Positions 1 through 7,937 of a stretch of 64,000 nucleotides of DNA are shown here, in pieces; the first letter of the stretch is position 1, and each line of letters starts with the position of its first letter. The position numbers were made by a program, and so were the translations under genes. The stretch is from Microbulbifer sediminum (GTDB lineage Bacteria > Pseudomonadota > Gammaproteobacteria > Pseudomonadales > Cellvibrionaceae), in assembly GCF_021729035.1 (NCBI RefSeq), contig NZ_JAJSAP010000003.1, positions 124,001 through 188,000 on the forward strand, read 5' to 3'. The notes beneath the pieces are model-generated. The model was not told the DNA's origin and did not search any database. It worked only from the letters and a program-made list of their open reading frames with translations.

Positions 1-255
1 CTTCTGGAGCAGGAGAACTGCGTTGTTGCCATTGAGAGGAATACTCCCCGAGTTGGCCAGGTAGAACTGGCTGGCACGCAGATAATTACTCACCAATGCA
101 TCGAATAGTCCGAACACCACCATGGAGCATATTGCAAGAATAACCCATGCGTTTACTTCGACGCTTTTTGCCACCTGGCCGCGCTGCCGTGCCTGCTCAA
201 GCTTATACGGAGTCGCCGGTTCAGAGCGATCCTGCTCCTGTTCTTCCGAGGCCAT
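1..255 (-). CDS. flhB: FlhB/SctU-type export-gate protein, N-terminal part (cut by window edge)
   Basis: Reading the minus strand from an ATG at 255 gives 85 codons that run off the left edge. The N-terminus has the family signature: an acidic start, then SEPATPYKLEQARQRGQVAKS and a first hydrophobic segment. FlhB/SctU is the inner-membrane autoprotease that switches substrate specificity in flagellar and type III secretion. The autocleavage NPTH motif lies beyond the edge, so catalytic competence cannot be judged. The start codon shares one base with the stop of the upstream fliR (TAATG), which implies translational coupling. The short N-terminus does not separate a flagellar from an injectisome paralogue; the FliR next to it looks flagellar-type. 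Confidence 0.85.
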   Translation of the reverse strand, partial: MASEEQEQDRSEPATPYKLEQARQRGQVAKSVEVNAWVILAICSMVVFGLFDALVSNYLRASQFYLANSGSIPLNGNNAVLLLQK

Positions 256-1016
256 TACGTCAATGCCCCCCAGTAGCTGAATATAGACTCAAACGCCTGC
301 GTGAAAATATTGCCAAACGTCGCTGCAAGCATGGCCAGCAGGATCAACCCCACAAGGACCTTGATTGGTATGCTCAACATAAACATATTTATCTGTGGCA
401 TTGATCTCGCAGCCAGGGCCATGCAGATATCGAGAAACAGCAGGACTACAACCACTGGCAAAACAAGCACCACACCCAGCGTAAACATGAGCCCGAATTG
501 CGAAATCACTGCATTCCCCCCAATTCCGGCAATCCCCCCGCCGAGAGGGATACTGGAAAAACTGTAAATAAACGCCTTCAAAAATGCGTGATGGTAATCA
601 GCGAGAAAAAACACCAGCACTGCCGTTGAAAGAATCGCGGTACCAAGCAAGGGGGACTGGGCCCCACTCGCGGGGTCAACTGCCGCGGCCACCCCGAAGC
701 CCATCTGCATATCCAGGAGCCTGCCACCAAAACTGAAAACTGCGAAGGCAGCAAAGACACCAAAGGCCATCAGGAGGCCAATGACCACTTCCTCCATGAC
801 AAACACAGCTAACTCGAGCGCCGTCCCTATCCCGCCAATTGCGGCTGTCTTGACCAGCGGTGATATGCCGACTGCTGTAATGACGATAAGCAGTACGGAT
901 ATCCGCGCGGGAACTTTTGCCAGTGAGAATAGCGGGCTGAAGAAAACAAGTGGCGACAGCCTTGTTGCAACCAGCAATACGGACAACAGCCATTCACTCG
1001 AAAACTGTAAACTCAT
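255..1016 (-). CDS. fliR: FliR/SctT-type export-gate membrane protein
   Basis: A 253-residue multi-spanning membrane protein. The open frame extends upstream, but that part is polar and unlike the family, so the ATG giving MSLQFSSEW was chosen. Early residues show the LVATRLSPLVFFSPLF pattern and the centre has QMGFGVAAAVDPASG, both typical of FliR; the second is closer to flagellar FliR than to virulence-type SctT. FliR packs with FliP and FliQ into the helical export gate in the inner membrane. It starts 11 bases after fliQ and its stop overlaps the flhB start. The usual partner fliP is not in this window. Confidence 0.88.
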   Translation of the reverse strand: MSLQFSSEWLLSVLLVATRLSPLVFFSPLFSLAKVPARISVLLIVITAVGISPLVKTAAIGGIGTALELAVFVMEEVVIGLLMAFGVFAAFAVFSFGGRLLDMQMGFGVAAAVDPASGAQSPLLGTAILSTAVLVFFLADYHHAFLKAFIYSFSSIPLGGGIAGIGGNAVISQFGLMFTLGVVLVLPVVVVLLFLDICMALAARSMPQINMFMLSIPIKVLVGLILLAMLAATFGNIFTQAFESIFSYWGALT

Positions 1017-1027
1017 CCTCGAGCACC

Positions 1028-1303
1028 TCAGAGCCCCTGCAGGATCTCTGGTATCCTTCCAATCAACCCACCAGCAAAAGTTGTAATCTGTGCAATTATC
1101 CAGCCGCCAAATGCAATCAGAGCCAGCCCGGCAACCAGCAGTTTGGGAATAAATGTCAGGGACATCTCCTGCAACTGTGTGACCACCTGAAAAATACTGA
1201 CGATAAGCCCAACAATCAGCGTGAGCCCCAAAACCGGAACTGACACCTTTATTGCGACCCATAGCATTTGAGAAAGCAGGGAAACTGCCAGATCTTCACT
1301 CAT
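1028..1303 (-). CDS. fliQ: FliQ/SctS-type export-gate protein
   Basis: A 91-residue protein with two hydrophobic helices (about residues 15-40 and 52-75) separated by QLQEMSLTFIPKLL, the hallmark FliQ/SctS loop (consensus Q-x-x-E-M-T-L-x-F-x-P-K). Length matches the family (about 88-90). FliQ forms part of the FliPQR export gate. Its ATG overlaps the stop codon of the preceding TPR gene in an ATGA arrangement, so the TPR protein and FliQ are probably translated from one message. In canonical loci fliP precedes fliQ; here a TPR gene does. Confidence 0.9.
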   Translation of the reverse strand: MSEDLAVSLLSQMLWVAIKVSVPVLGLTLIVGLIVSIFQVVTQLQEMSLTFIPKLLVAGLALIAFGGWIIAQITTFAGGLIGRIPEILQGL

Positions 1304-2460
1304 AGTGTCTTATCGGACTGACCGCCATTCCGGCTCTCATATTTCCGCAAATGATCCATCAGCGAAGCCTTGCCATTACCCAGCGGTTGGTCCAGCATCC
1401 CGCCCAGGACTTTCGCCGCAACCTTTTCCTTGCCCTTCAATTGCAGCATTATGCTCTTTGCGTAAACCGCACCGAAAGAGAACTTATTCAGCTTGAGAGC
1501 GGTATCAGCCTCGCGCCGCCCCTCATCAAGCTTGTTCTGGAACACCAATGCAACAGCCAGTCCACCATGAACTTCTGAGTTGTTCCGGTTGGCCTCAATA
1601 CCCTTGCGAAAGACATCTTCCGCCCGCTCGAACTGGTGCTTGATGATGTAAGTCCACCCCAGAGTGTTGTAATTACCCACCTGGTTGGGATCGATTTCGA
1701 GTGTTTTCCTGAAATAGCCCTCTGCCAGGTCCAGGTCCTTGTTCAACAGGGCAACAAGGCCCTTTCCCTGCCATCCCCGGGGACTTTCTGGCTCGCGCTC
1801 GGCCACCAGATCAAAGAGCTTTTTCGCTTCACCGGTTTCCTGCTCTTCAATAGCACGGTTACCCAGGACGGTCGCCGCATCGACATTTTCGGGATCGTGG
1901 GCGAGAACCTCGCTCGCTGTTTTGACAGCTGCCCCCATGTCGAAGTTATCCATCTGGATGAGCGACAGGTAACCTCGGAGCTTATTATCTGACTTTTTCG
2001 CAAGCAGCGTTTCTGCCTGAGATATCGCCTCTTCCTTTTTGCCCTGGTTGTGCAAACTGGAGACAAGGTAGAAATCCAGGTCAGGGAATTTCGCCCCCTC
2101 GTTTTCGCCTTCCAGGGATTCAAAAATCCCCTGCGCATATTCAAACTGCTTTGCGTAGAACCTGGCAAGACCCAGGTTGTACATTACACTTGTATCTCCC
2201 TGCGCAATTTCCAGGGCATGTTCAAACAGCTTCACCGCCTCCAGGAACTTATGCTCGGAAAGACACAGGTTTCCCAGCCTGGAGAGGTAGACACTATTCT
2301 CCGGCTCACTGTCGAGCGCCGCTGTAAAATATTTTCGCGCCTCCTCCAGGTCCCCCTGGCTGTGGTAAAGGTCGCCAAGCTGGACACACAGTATGGCGTT
2401 AGCCGGATCCAGCTTGAGATAGCCCAGGTATTGGGAAATTTTTTCGCTTACATTTTTCAT
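1300..2460 (-). CDS. TPR-repeat protein of the export-gate operon
   Basis: A 386-residue soluble protein built almost entirely of tetratricopeptide repeats. Recurrent 34-residue units carry the W/L-G-Y/A-P pattern, for example NAILCVQLGDLYHSQGDLEEA near the start and GNYNTLGWTYIIKHQFERAE around residue 260. There is no signal peptide or membrane helix, so it is probably cytoplasmic. TPR proteins act as protein-binding scaffolds or chaperones. Translational coupling to fliQ (ATGA overlap) suggests a role with the secretion gate, for example as a substrate chaperone or assembly factor; this is inference from context. Its GC is visibly lower than in genes further right. Confidence 0.8.
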   Translation of the reverse strand: MKNVSEKISQYLGYLKLDPANAILCVQLGDLYHSQGDLEEARKYFTAALDSEPENSVYLSRLGNLCLSEHKFLEAVKLFEHALEIAQGDTSVMYNLGLARFYAKQFEYAQGIFESLEGENEGAKFPDLDFYLVSSLHNQGKKEEAISQAETLLAKKSDNKLRGYLSLIQMDNFDMGAAVKTASEVLAHDPENVDAATVLGNRAIEEQETGEAKKLFDLVAEREPESPRGWQGKGLVALLNKDLDLAEGYFRKTLEIDPNQVGNYNTLGWTYIIKHQFERAEDVFRKGIEANRNNSEVHGGLAVALVFQNKLDEGRREADTALKLNKFSFGAVYAKSIMLQLKGKEKVAAKVLGGMLDQPLGNGKASLMDHLRKYESRNGGQSDKTL

Positions 2461-2466
2461 TTTCTG

Positions 2467-2955
2467 TTACGAGAGGCTGAAATTGAGTTCCGTTGCAATT
2501 TTTTCCAGTTGCTGGAATAGCGGGTGATTCCTCGGCATGTTGTGGCCGCTTGCCTTGAGGAGCTCTATTGCCAGATTCTTGTTTCCAAGGTTGGCCTGAC
2601 AGATTCCGCTATAGAAAGTCGCAGCGAAGTCTTCACCCGAATCCACCAGTGGCTCCCATATTTTCAGCGCCTCAGTCCAGCTGCGCTCCTGGAAATACGT
2701 CATTCCGAGGTGAAAGCGAGCCAGTGCATTTCGTTCATTCTGAGCGAGGATCTGCTGAAATAGCTCCCGGGAGCTGTCGGTCATCCCAAGCTGCTGGTAA
2801 GCAGCGGCCAGCATCCCCAGTGCGACTTCATTTGCCGGGAACTCGCCCACGAACTCTTTCAGCAGGGGAATTGCGCTTTCGTAATTTTCAGCCTTCATCA
2901 ACTCAAGAATTGGCTTGAGGCGCTGCCTCTGTTCACTATCGTTGTTCGCAGACAA
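2467..2955 (-). CDS. Small TPR protein (possible secretion chaperone)
   Basis: A 162-residue protein with about three TPR units (for example ALGMLAAAYQQLGMTDSSRE and ALARFHLGMTYFQERSWTEA). It has no signal peptide. The frame opens at a TTG preceded by a purine-rich GGAAGAGAG stretch; the first internal ATG (residue 20) would remove part of the first helix, so TTG is preferred. It lies 6 bases upstream of the larger TPR gene and 5 bases downstream of the 122-residue gene, within one operon. Size and fold are reminiscent of class II type III chaperones (SycD/LcrH group), but no specific match is claimed. Confidence 0.72.
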   Translation of the reverse strand: MSANNDSEQRQRLKPILELMKAENYESAIPLLKEFVGEFPANEVALGMLAAAYQQLGMTDSSRELFQQILAQNERNALARFHLGMTYFQERSWTEALKIWEPLVDSGEDFAATFYSGICQANLGNKNLAIELLKASGHNMPRNHPLFQQLEKIATELNFSLS

Positions 2956-2960
2956 TCTTC

Positions 2961-3329
2961 TTACTCTCTTCCAGCGCCGAGGCTTGCGATGAGACCATGC
3001 AAGGCCTGGCTAAGGTTTTTATCACTATTGAGATGGTGGTGAATGCGGGTTACCAGCAGGTTGAACTTGGGCTCGTTGCGGACCTTGTCACCAAACTCCC
3101 ATGCCAGAACGCTCTCAAGAATTACCTTGGACTTTCTTTCCGTATCTCCCGATTCCGCATCGATCTGCTTCAGCCTGATCTTTAGCTCTTTCTCAAGTTC
3201 CTGCAGGGACGACCTCGGCGCAGGTGCTGTATTACTCTGCCGCCCATCGACTTTTGCGCCTCGCCTTTCTGCGGAGACTTTGCTCCGCAACAGACGGGAA
3301 ATAGCTGCTACACCATCAATAGGGTCCAA
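2961..3329 (-). CDS. Unrecognised 122-residue protein of the export-gate operon
   Basis: I do not recognise this family. The N-terminal half is basic and polar, with a charged helix-prone stretch near residues 42-65 (LQELEKELKIRLKQ). The C-terminal half is helical, with ILESVLAWEFGDKV and a HHHLNSDKNL segment. No signal peptide or membrane helix is visible. The start is a TTG, well supported by a strong GGAGG ribosome-binding site six bases upstream. It sits between two TPR genes in tight spacing, so it is probably a partner of the same apparatus. Candidate roles such as a stalk, stator or chaperone component are speculation. Confidence 0.68.
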   Translation of the reverse strand: MDPIDGVAAISRLLRSKVSAERRGAKVDGRQSNTAPAPRSSLQELEKELKIRLKQIDAESGDTERKSKVILESVLAWEFGDKVRNEPKFNLLVTRIHHHLNSDKNLSQALHGLIASLGAGRE

Positions 3330-3344
3330 GAGCCCCCTCCAGGA

Positions 3345-3929
3345 TTAATGCTTCTTGAGGGACTGGCGGTAACCGCTCAGTGCGATATGTGTTCCCGCCC
3401 CTGAGGGGGATGCCTCTGGTTGTTGCAGCTCAACACCAGCAGACTGGCTTTCTTGCGCCGCCACTGCTGACTCGATTACCCGGGACATATCATTGTTCAA
3501 TGGTGCATTGAAGTCATTTTTACTGATCCCCTCGCTCAGATGCTTGATGCATCCCTCAAAGTCATCCTCCACCAGTGCGAGCATGCCTTTGCTGAAGAGC
3601 GTAAAGGCGTGATCTGCAGGCAAATCGGACAGGCCTGCCCAGGCAGTTTTCGCTTTATCGATCTCGCCGGAAGTCAAATAGAGCAAGCCCAGCTGGAATA
3701 TTGCTGTTTTTTCACCAGCATCCATATCTATGGCGCGCTGCATCCATTCCGCCGCGCTGTCCACCATCTGGATCTGTGCATACAGCGCACCAATCATATA
3801 GGTAGCTTTCGCATGGCCTGGATCCACTTCAACACAGCGTTTGAAAAGGCCCAGAGACTTTTCCACGTCATCGGACTCAAGTGAGTGAAGCCCGAGATGG
3901 AATAGCTCCTCAGATGTGAGTTCGCTCAT
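3345..3929 (-). CDS. TPR-repeat protein
   Basis: A 194-residue protein with at least three TPR motifs in the first 130 residues (LFHLGLHSLESDDVEKSLGL, KATYMIGALYAQIQMVDSAA, AIFQLGLLYLTSGEIDKAKT). A less ordered Ser/Gln/Ala-rich tail follows. The ATG is preceded by AGGA at good spacing. It is cytoplasmic by absence of a signal. It lies 34 bases downstream of the lipoprotein gene and 15 bases upstream of the TTG of the unknown 122-residue gene. It belongs to the left-edge operon with fliQ-fliR-flhB; the partner bound by the TPR groove is unknown. Confidence 0.76.
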   Translation of the reverse strand: MSELTSEELFHLGLHSLESDDVEKSLGLFKRCVEVDPGHAKATYMIGALYAQIQMVDSAAEWMQRAIDMDAGEKTAIFQLGLLYLTSGEIDKAKTAWAGLSDLPADHAFTLFSKGMLALVEDDFEGCIKHLSEGISKNDFNAPLNNDMSRVIESAVAAQESQSAGVELQQPEASPSGAGTHIALSGYRQSLKKH

Positions 3930-3963
3930 TACAGTATCCTGATTGAAGCTTGCGGGTAGTTGC

Positions 3964-4305
3964 TTATTGGAAATGAATCAATCCGGACTCGACACCGTCT
4001 ATGGTCAACTCACAGTGTGAATTCCGATTAGTGAAGAAATCGCCGCTGTGGCAAAACGCTGATAGCTTTGCCCCCATATAGCGGCCGTACAGGGTAGTTG
4101 TCCGGCCGCACCAGCCGCTGTTACCGGCCATTACAGGCTGCCCATCAATTAAAATCTGAAAATGGCGCGTTACGGGAGCGAACTGCCCCTCAACCACCCA
4201 GGGAGTTCGGGTATAAAACGCTGGTTGGACCACACTGGCAGGAGTAGTAATAGAACATGCAGTGCACAGCAAGAGTGCACAACAGACTGCGTACTTCATA
4301 GACAT
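3964..4305 (-). CDS. Small cysteine-containing lipoprotein
   Basis: A 113-residue protein starting MSMKYAV with a short signal peptide ending in the lipobox LLCTAC, so it should be lipidated and sent to the outer membrane or periplasmic face. The mature part is beta-rich and has three further cysteines (in GWCG, FCHS and SHCE). A longer frame exists upstream, but it puts a basic stretch before the signal. A GGGGA site lies a few bases before this ATG; the ATG two codons later is also possible. It is the first gene of the TPR/fliQR/flhB operon. A pilotin-like role can be imagined, but no secretin is visible here. Confidence 0.68.
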   Translation of the reverse strand: MSMKYAVCCALLLCTACSITTPASVVQPAFYTRTPWVVEGQFAPVTRHFQILIDGQPVMAGNSGWCGRTTTLYGRYMGAKLSAFCHSGDFFTNRNSHCELTIDGVESGLIHFQ

Positions 4306-4366
4306 CCCGTTCCCCAAAAGCACTAAATCCGCGATTTTTTTTCGTATGTGTCGCAGATGGAAGCAG

Positions 4367-4395
4367 ATAATAAAGAAAATTTGACCCAATGTAAC
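4367..4395 (-). promoter_or_regulatory. Sigma70-like promoter for the export-gate operon
   Basis: On the minus strand GTTACA (4/6 match to the -35 consensus) is separated by 17 bases from TATTAT (5/6 match to the -10). It lies about 60 bases upstream of the lipoprotein start, in an AT-rich stretch. This is the only plausible promoter I see before the first gene. Confidence 0.42.
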
Positions 4396-5299
4396 CCTTT
4401 AGGCGGAACAGCGTCACACTTTTTTCGTCTACTACTAAATCTTTTTCGCGCCTGTACATTTTTTGGACAGGGTCGATTTAATATCGTTGAGAACCTTACG
4501 GTGTAAGAGAGTGTAATTGCCACAAGCACATTTGCGTGGTACATGAATTTGGCCCCAGGCCATTAAACGAATATTTTAAATTTGTAGTAATCAGCGTAAG
4601 AATATTTATCTTTCGTAAATGTTATTTGCCGTTACCGCTGATATCTTTTGCATATGATTTGGTTTCCGTCAGGCGCTATCCCATATTTAGCCAGGCAGGG
4701 TATTCCATGGATATACTGGACATTTAGAGTCCCACCAGACTTAGGTGACAACACAGTGGAGTAAGAAAGAGAGCGAGGGGGCGCGGCACGCCACGCCGTG
4801 TGGTGGCAGTCCCGCGATGCTTTTTTCACAACGTCCGCCTGGGAAACCTCTATGCGGAAGAGTGCACATTCGGTTTCAGGTTAATGCCAGGCAGCGGGAC
4901 TTTAATGCTCCCCGCCAACAGCGGGGTCCTCAGGGGGGCGAAGCGAGGACGGTAACAACTCTGAAGCTGCGTCACAGAGCGATATCACAAGAAGCATCCG
5001 GCTTACCCGGAAAGACATAGTGTGCCCGTAACCCATTTTGCGGGCGACATATACCAGGCAACCTTTACCGAACTCAGCTAGCACCGGCGAAGCTACCGTT
5101 CAGGTAGGATCCTGGAGTAGCTTCACCAGAGATGTTCAGTTTGTCAGCAGGCTGGACAGATAAGCTGCGTCCGCAAAACGAGCCCGACCAGCGTGAAATG
5201 GATATTGCAACTTCCATTGTGAGGCTGGACAGGTCCCGTATGTATACATGCCTTTCCTTTCCAGCCTTGAAACCTCACGCACTGCTTGCCGCAATCGAG
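4396..5299. other. Gene-poor stretch with several hairpins
   Basis: About 0.9 kb between the left-edge operon and the stop of parE. The left half is AT-rich; the right half is GC-rich. Short open frames here have no recognisable protein features. Visible structures are a terminator-like hairpin with six T (4781-4826), a CCCCGC/GCGGGG hairpin near 4909-4926, GTCCTC/GAGGAC near 4926-4950, CTCTG/CAGAG near 4960-4980, and GAAGCTAC/GTAGCTTC arms at 5089-5096 and 5117-5124. It may encode a small RNA or be a remnant of an older insertion; nothing decides between these. Confidence 0.4.
4781..4826 (+). terminator. Terminator-like hairpin in the gene-poor stretch
   Basis: CGCGG and GCCAC arms pair with GTGGC and CCGCG, with small internal loops, followed after AT-GC by six T on the plus strand. 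No plus-strand protein gene lies upstream, so if real it would end a short noncoding transcript. Confidence 0.35.
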
Positions 5300-7189
5300 T
5301 CAGCTCACAACTTCGGCCAGGTTACCCTTGCTTTCCAGCCACTGCTTGCGATCTCCCGCACGCTTCTTGGCCAACAGCATATCCATCACCTGGTTACTAT
5401 CATCTCCATCGTCCACATAGAGTTGCACGAGGCGACGGGTATCCGGGTCCATGGTGGTTTCGCGCAGCTGCAACGGGTTCATTTCCCCCAGGCCCTTGAA
5501 GCGTGTGACCTGCACCTTGCCTTTTTTCTTTTCCGCACTGATACGATCGAGAATACCCTGCTTCTCCGCCTCGTCCAGGGCGTAATAGGTATCCTTGCCG
5601 ATATCGACCCGGTACAGCGGTGGCATGGCGACAAATACATGGCCGTTCTTTACCAACGGGCGGAAATGGCGCAGGAACAGTGCGCAGAGCAGGGTCGCGA
5701 TATGCAGGCCATCCGAGTCGGCGTCCGCCAGGATGCAGATTTTGTTGTAGCGCAGCCCATCGAGATTATCACTGCTGGGATCCACCCCCAGGGCCACGGC
5801 GATATCGTGCACTTCCTGGTTGGAGAAGATTTCACCCGAGTCCACTTCCCAGGTATTCAGGATCTTGCCGCGCAGGGGCATGATGGCCTGGAAATCCCGG
5901 TCGCGGGCCTGCTTGGCGGAACCGCCGGCAGAATCCCCCTCCACCAGGAACAGCTCAGAGCGGCTGGTATCCCCACTGGCACAGTCGGCCAGCTTGCCGG
6001 GCAACGCCGGACCCTGGGTCACTTTCTTACGCGCGACCTTTTTGGCCGAGCGCAGGCGTTTCTGGGCGTTGCCGATACACAGCTCTGCCAGCCGGTCGCC
6101 TTCCTCGGTGTGCTGGTTCAGCCACAGGCTGAAGGCATCCTTGGCCACGCCGGAAACAAAGGCAGTGGCCTCGCGAGAGGACAGCCGCTCCTTGGTCTGA
6201 CCGGAAAACTGGGGGTCTGCCAGTTTGGCGGACAGCACATAGGAACACTGCACCCAGATATCCTCCGGGCCCAGCTTGACGCCGCGCGGCATCAGGTTGC
6301 GGATCTCACAGTATTCGCGCATTGCCTCCAGCAGGCCGGAGCGCAGGCCGTTCACATGCGTACCGCCCTGGGCGGTGGGAATCAGGTTGACGTAGGACTC
6401 AGTGGTAACCTCGCCGCCCTCCGGCAACCACTGTACGGCCCAGTCGGCTGCCTCGGTGGAGGCGCTGAAGCTGCCCACGAAAGGTTCAGCCGGCAGCACT
6501 TCCCAGCCCTGGTTGGCAGCGGCCAGGTAATCCTTCAGGCCATCCTCGTAGAACCACTGGTCGGACTCGCCATCCTGTTCGTTGATAAAGACCACAGTCA
6601 GGCCGGGGCACAGTACCGCCTTGGCCCGCAGCAGGTGACGCAGGCGCGGCACCGAGAATTTCGGGGAATCGAAATACTGCGGATCCGGCAGGAAGCGCAG
6701 GCTGGTCCCTGTAGTACGCTTGCCACAGGTGTCGATCACTTCCAGGTCGGAGGCCTTGTTGCCATCCTGGAAGCCCATGCGATGCACCTGGCCATCCCGC
6801 TGAATGGTGATTTCCAGCACCTTGGACAGCGCGTTCACCACAGAGACACCCACACCGTGCAGGCCACCGGAAAACTGGTAATTCTTATTCGAGAACTTGC
6901 CGCCCGCATGCAGGGTGGACAGGATTACCTCGACCCCGGGGCGGCCCTGCTCCGGGTGGATATCCACCGGCATACCGCGACCGTCATCGCTCACTGAGAG
7001 AGAGTTGTCCTTGTGCAGGACCACCTCGATTTTCTTCGCGTGCCCGGCCAGGGCCTCGTCGACACTGTTGTCGATCACTTCCTGGGCCAGGTGATTGGGG
7101 CGCGTGGTATCGGTATACATTCCCGGGCGCTTGCGCACCGGGTCCAGCCCCGTGAGTACTTCGATATCTTCAGCGGAATATTTGGCCAT
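5300..7189 (-). CDS. parE: DNA topoisomerase IV subunit B
   Basis: 629 residues, the usual length for ParE. The N-terminal GHKL ATPase has DDGRGMP near 68-74 and GGLHGVG near 108-114. The Toprim part has EGDSAGGSAKQ at 417-427 and DADSDG at 489-494. It is the ATP-binding half of topoisomerase IV, which decatenates daughter chromosomes and is a quinolone/aminocoumarin target. It is assigned ParE rather than GyrB by length (GyrB is about 800) and by the yqiA-parE neighbourhood. It is the last gene of the conserved nudF-yqiB-cpdA-yqiA-parE series. A 621-codon open frame on the opposite strand is a shadow. Confidence 0.97.
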   Translation of the reverse strand: MAKYSAEDIEVLTGLDPVRKRPGMYTDTTRPNHLAQEVIDNSVDEALAGHAKKIEVVLHKDNSLSVSDDGRGMPVDIHPEQGRPGVEVILSTLHAGGKFSNKNYQFSGGLHGVGVSVVNALSKVLEITIQRDGQVHRMGFQDGNKASDLEVIDTCGKRTTGTSLRFLPDPQYFDSPKFSVPRLRHLLRAKAVLCPGLTVVFINEQDGESDQWFYEDGLKDYLAAANQGWEVLPAEPFVGSFSASTEAADWAVQWLPEGGEVTTESYVNLIPTAQGGTHVNGLRSGLLEAMREYCEIRNLMPRGVKLGPEDIWVQCSYVLSAKLADPQFSGQTKERLSSREATAFVSGVAKDAFSLWLNQHTEEGDRLAELCIGNAQKRLRSAKKVARKKVTQGPALPGKLADCASGDTSRSELFLVEGDSAGGSAKQARDRDFQAIMPLRGKILNTWEVDSGEIFSNQEVHDIAVALGVDPSSDNLDGLRYNKICILADADSDGLHIATLLCALFLRHFRPLVKNGHVFVAMPPLYRVDIGKDTYYALDEAEKQGILDRISAEKKKGKVQVTRFKGLGEMNPLQLRETTMDPDTRRLVQLYVDDGDDSNQVMDMLLAKKRAGDRKQWLESKGNLAEVVS

Positions 7190-7257
7190 AGTTTTTATTT
7201 TCTCGCCTGTGTCCAGGCTCCTACAACGAAATTGAAACGAAATCGGCCTGGCTTCAG

Positions 7258-7872
7258 TCAGCTGCCGGCCGTGAACAGGAAATCCACGATGGCTTCACAA
7301 TAGCGCTCGAAGCCCTGGAAGGCGTGGTCCCCACCCGACTCGACCGTCTGGCGGTGTCCCCGGTAAAAAGCCTCGGCCTCGCGACAGTCCAGGGTCTCGT
7401 CGCCCCGCTGCGCCAGCAGCCAGTAGCGCCCCCTGAGGGGCGGCTGCAGCTCAGCTTCCAGCCTGCGCATGTTATCAACGTCAGCGGCGTCAAGGCGATA
7501 CTCCCGTGGCTCGCCGCTATAGGGCGCCAGCTGCTGCCCCAGGTATGCGGGCATAAAGCGGGCCGGGTGTACTGCGGGATTTACCACTACCGCCCGCAGC
7601 CCGTGTCGCTCGGCCAGCAGGGAAGCATAAAAACCGCCCATGGAGCTGCCCACCAGGCCAATCGTCGCATCTTTGCATTCATCGACAATCGCTTCCAGTT
7701 CGGCGCTTGCCACAGCAGGATGCGGGGAAACCAGTGGGGCACGAAAACTGATATGTGGTCGCTCGCGGACCAGCCACTCCTCCAGCAGGCGACACTTGTA
7801 CGACTGCGGAGAGGAGAGAAAACCGTGCAGGTATAACAGTAACAGCGGTTTTTCCGATAAAAGTTCAGACAT
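7258..7872 (-). CDS. yqiA: YqiA-type alpha/beta-hydrolase (esterase)
   Basis: 204 residues with an alpha/beta-hydrolase layout: LLYLHGF near 13-18 (oxyanion strand), nucleophile elbow GSSMGG at 75-80 with Ser77 as the likely nucleophile, and GGDHAF near 180-185 supplying the His. E. coli YqiA is an esterase of about 193 residues encoded directly upstream of parE, as here (68-base gap). The physiological substrate is not known. The protein is cytoplasmic, without a signal peptide. Confidence 0.92.
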   Translation of the reverse strand: MSELLSEKPLLLLYLHGFLSSPQSYKCRLLEEWLVRERPHISFRAPLVSPHPAVASAELEAIVDECKDATIGLVGSSMGGFYASLLAERHGLRAVVVNPAVHPARFMPAYLGQQLAPYSGEPREYRLDAADVDNMRRLEAELQPPLRGRYWLLAQRGDETLDCREAEAFYRGHRQTVESGGDHAFQGFERYCEAIVDFLFTAGS

Positions 7873-7937
7873 GGGCGGTGATTATAGCGCCCTTCAGCGA
7901 GAGGGCGAGCCCAGCAGCACTCGGCCAACCCACTCCG

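Noticed and set aside
4745-5084. Short open frames of 91 codons (plus) and 60 codons (minus)
   Set aside because: No ribosome-binding site of note and no protein features; the stretch is dominated by hairpins, so it was treated as noncoding.
5132-6997. 621-codon open frame on the plus strand
   Set aside because: It lies antisense to parE, which has all ParE motifs; the antisense product has no family features. High GC with third-position bias produces such frames.
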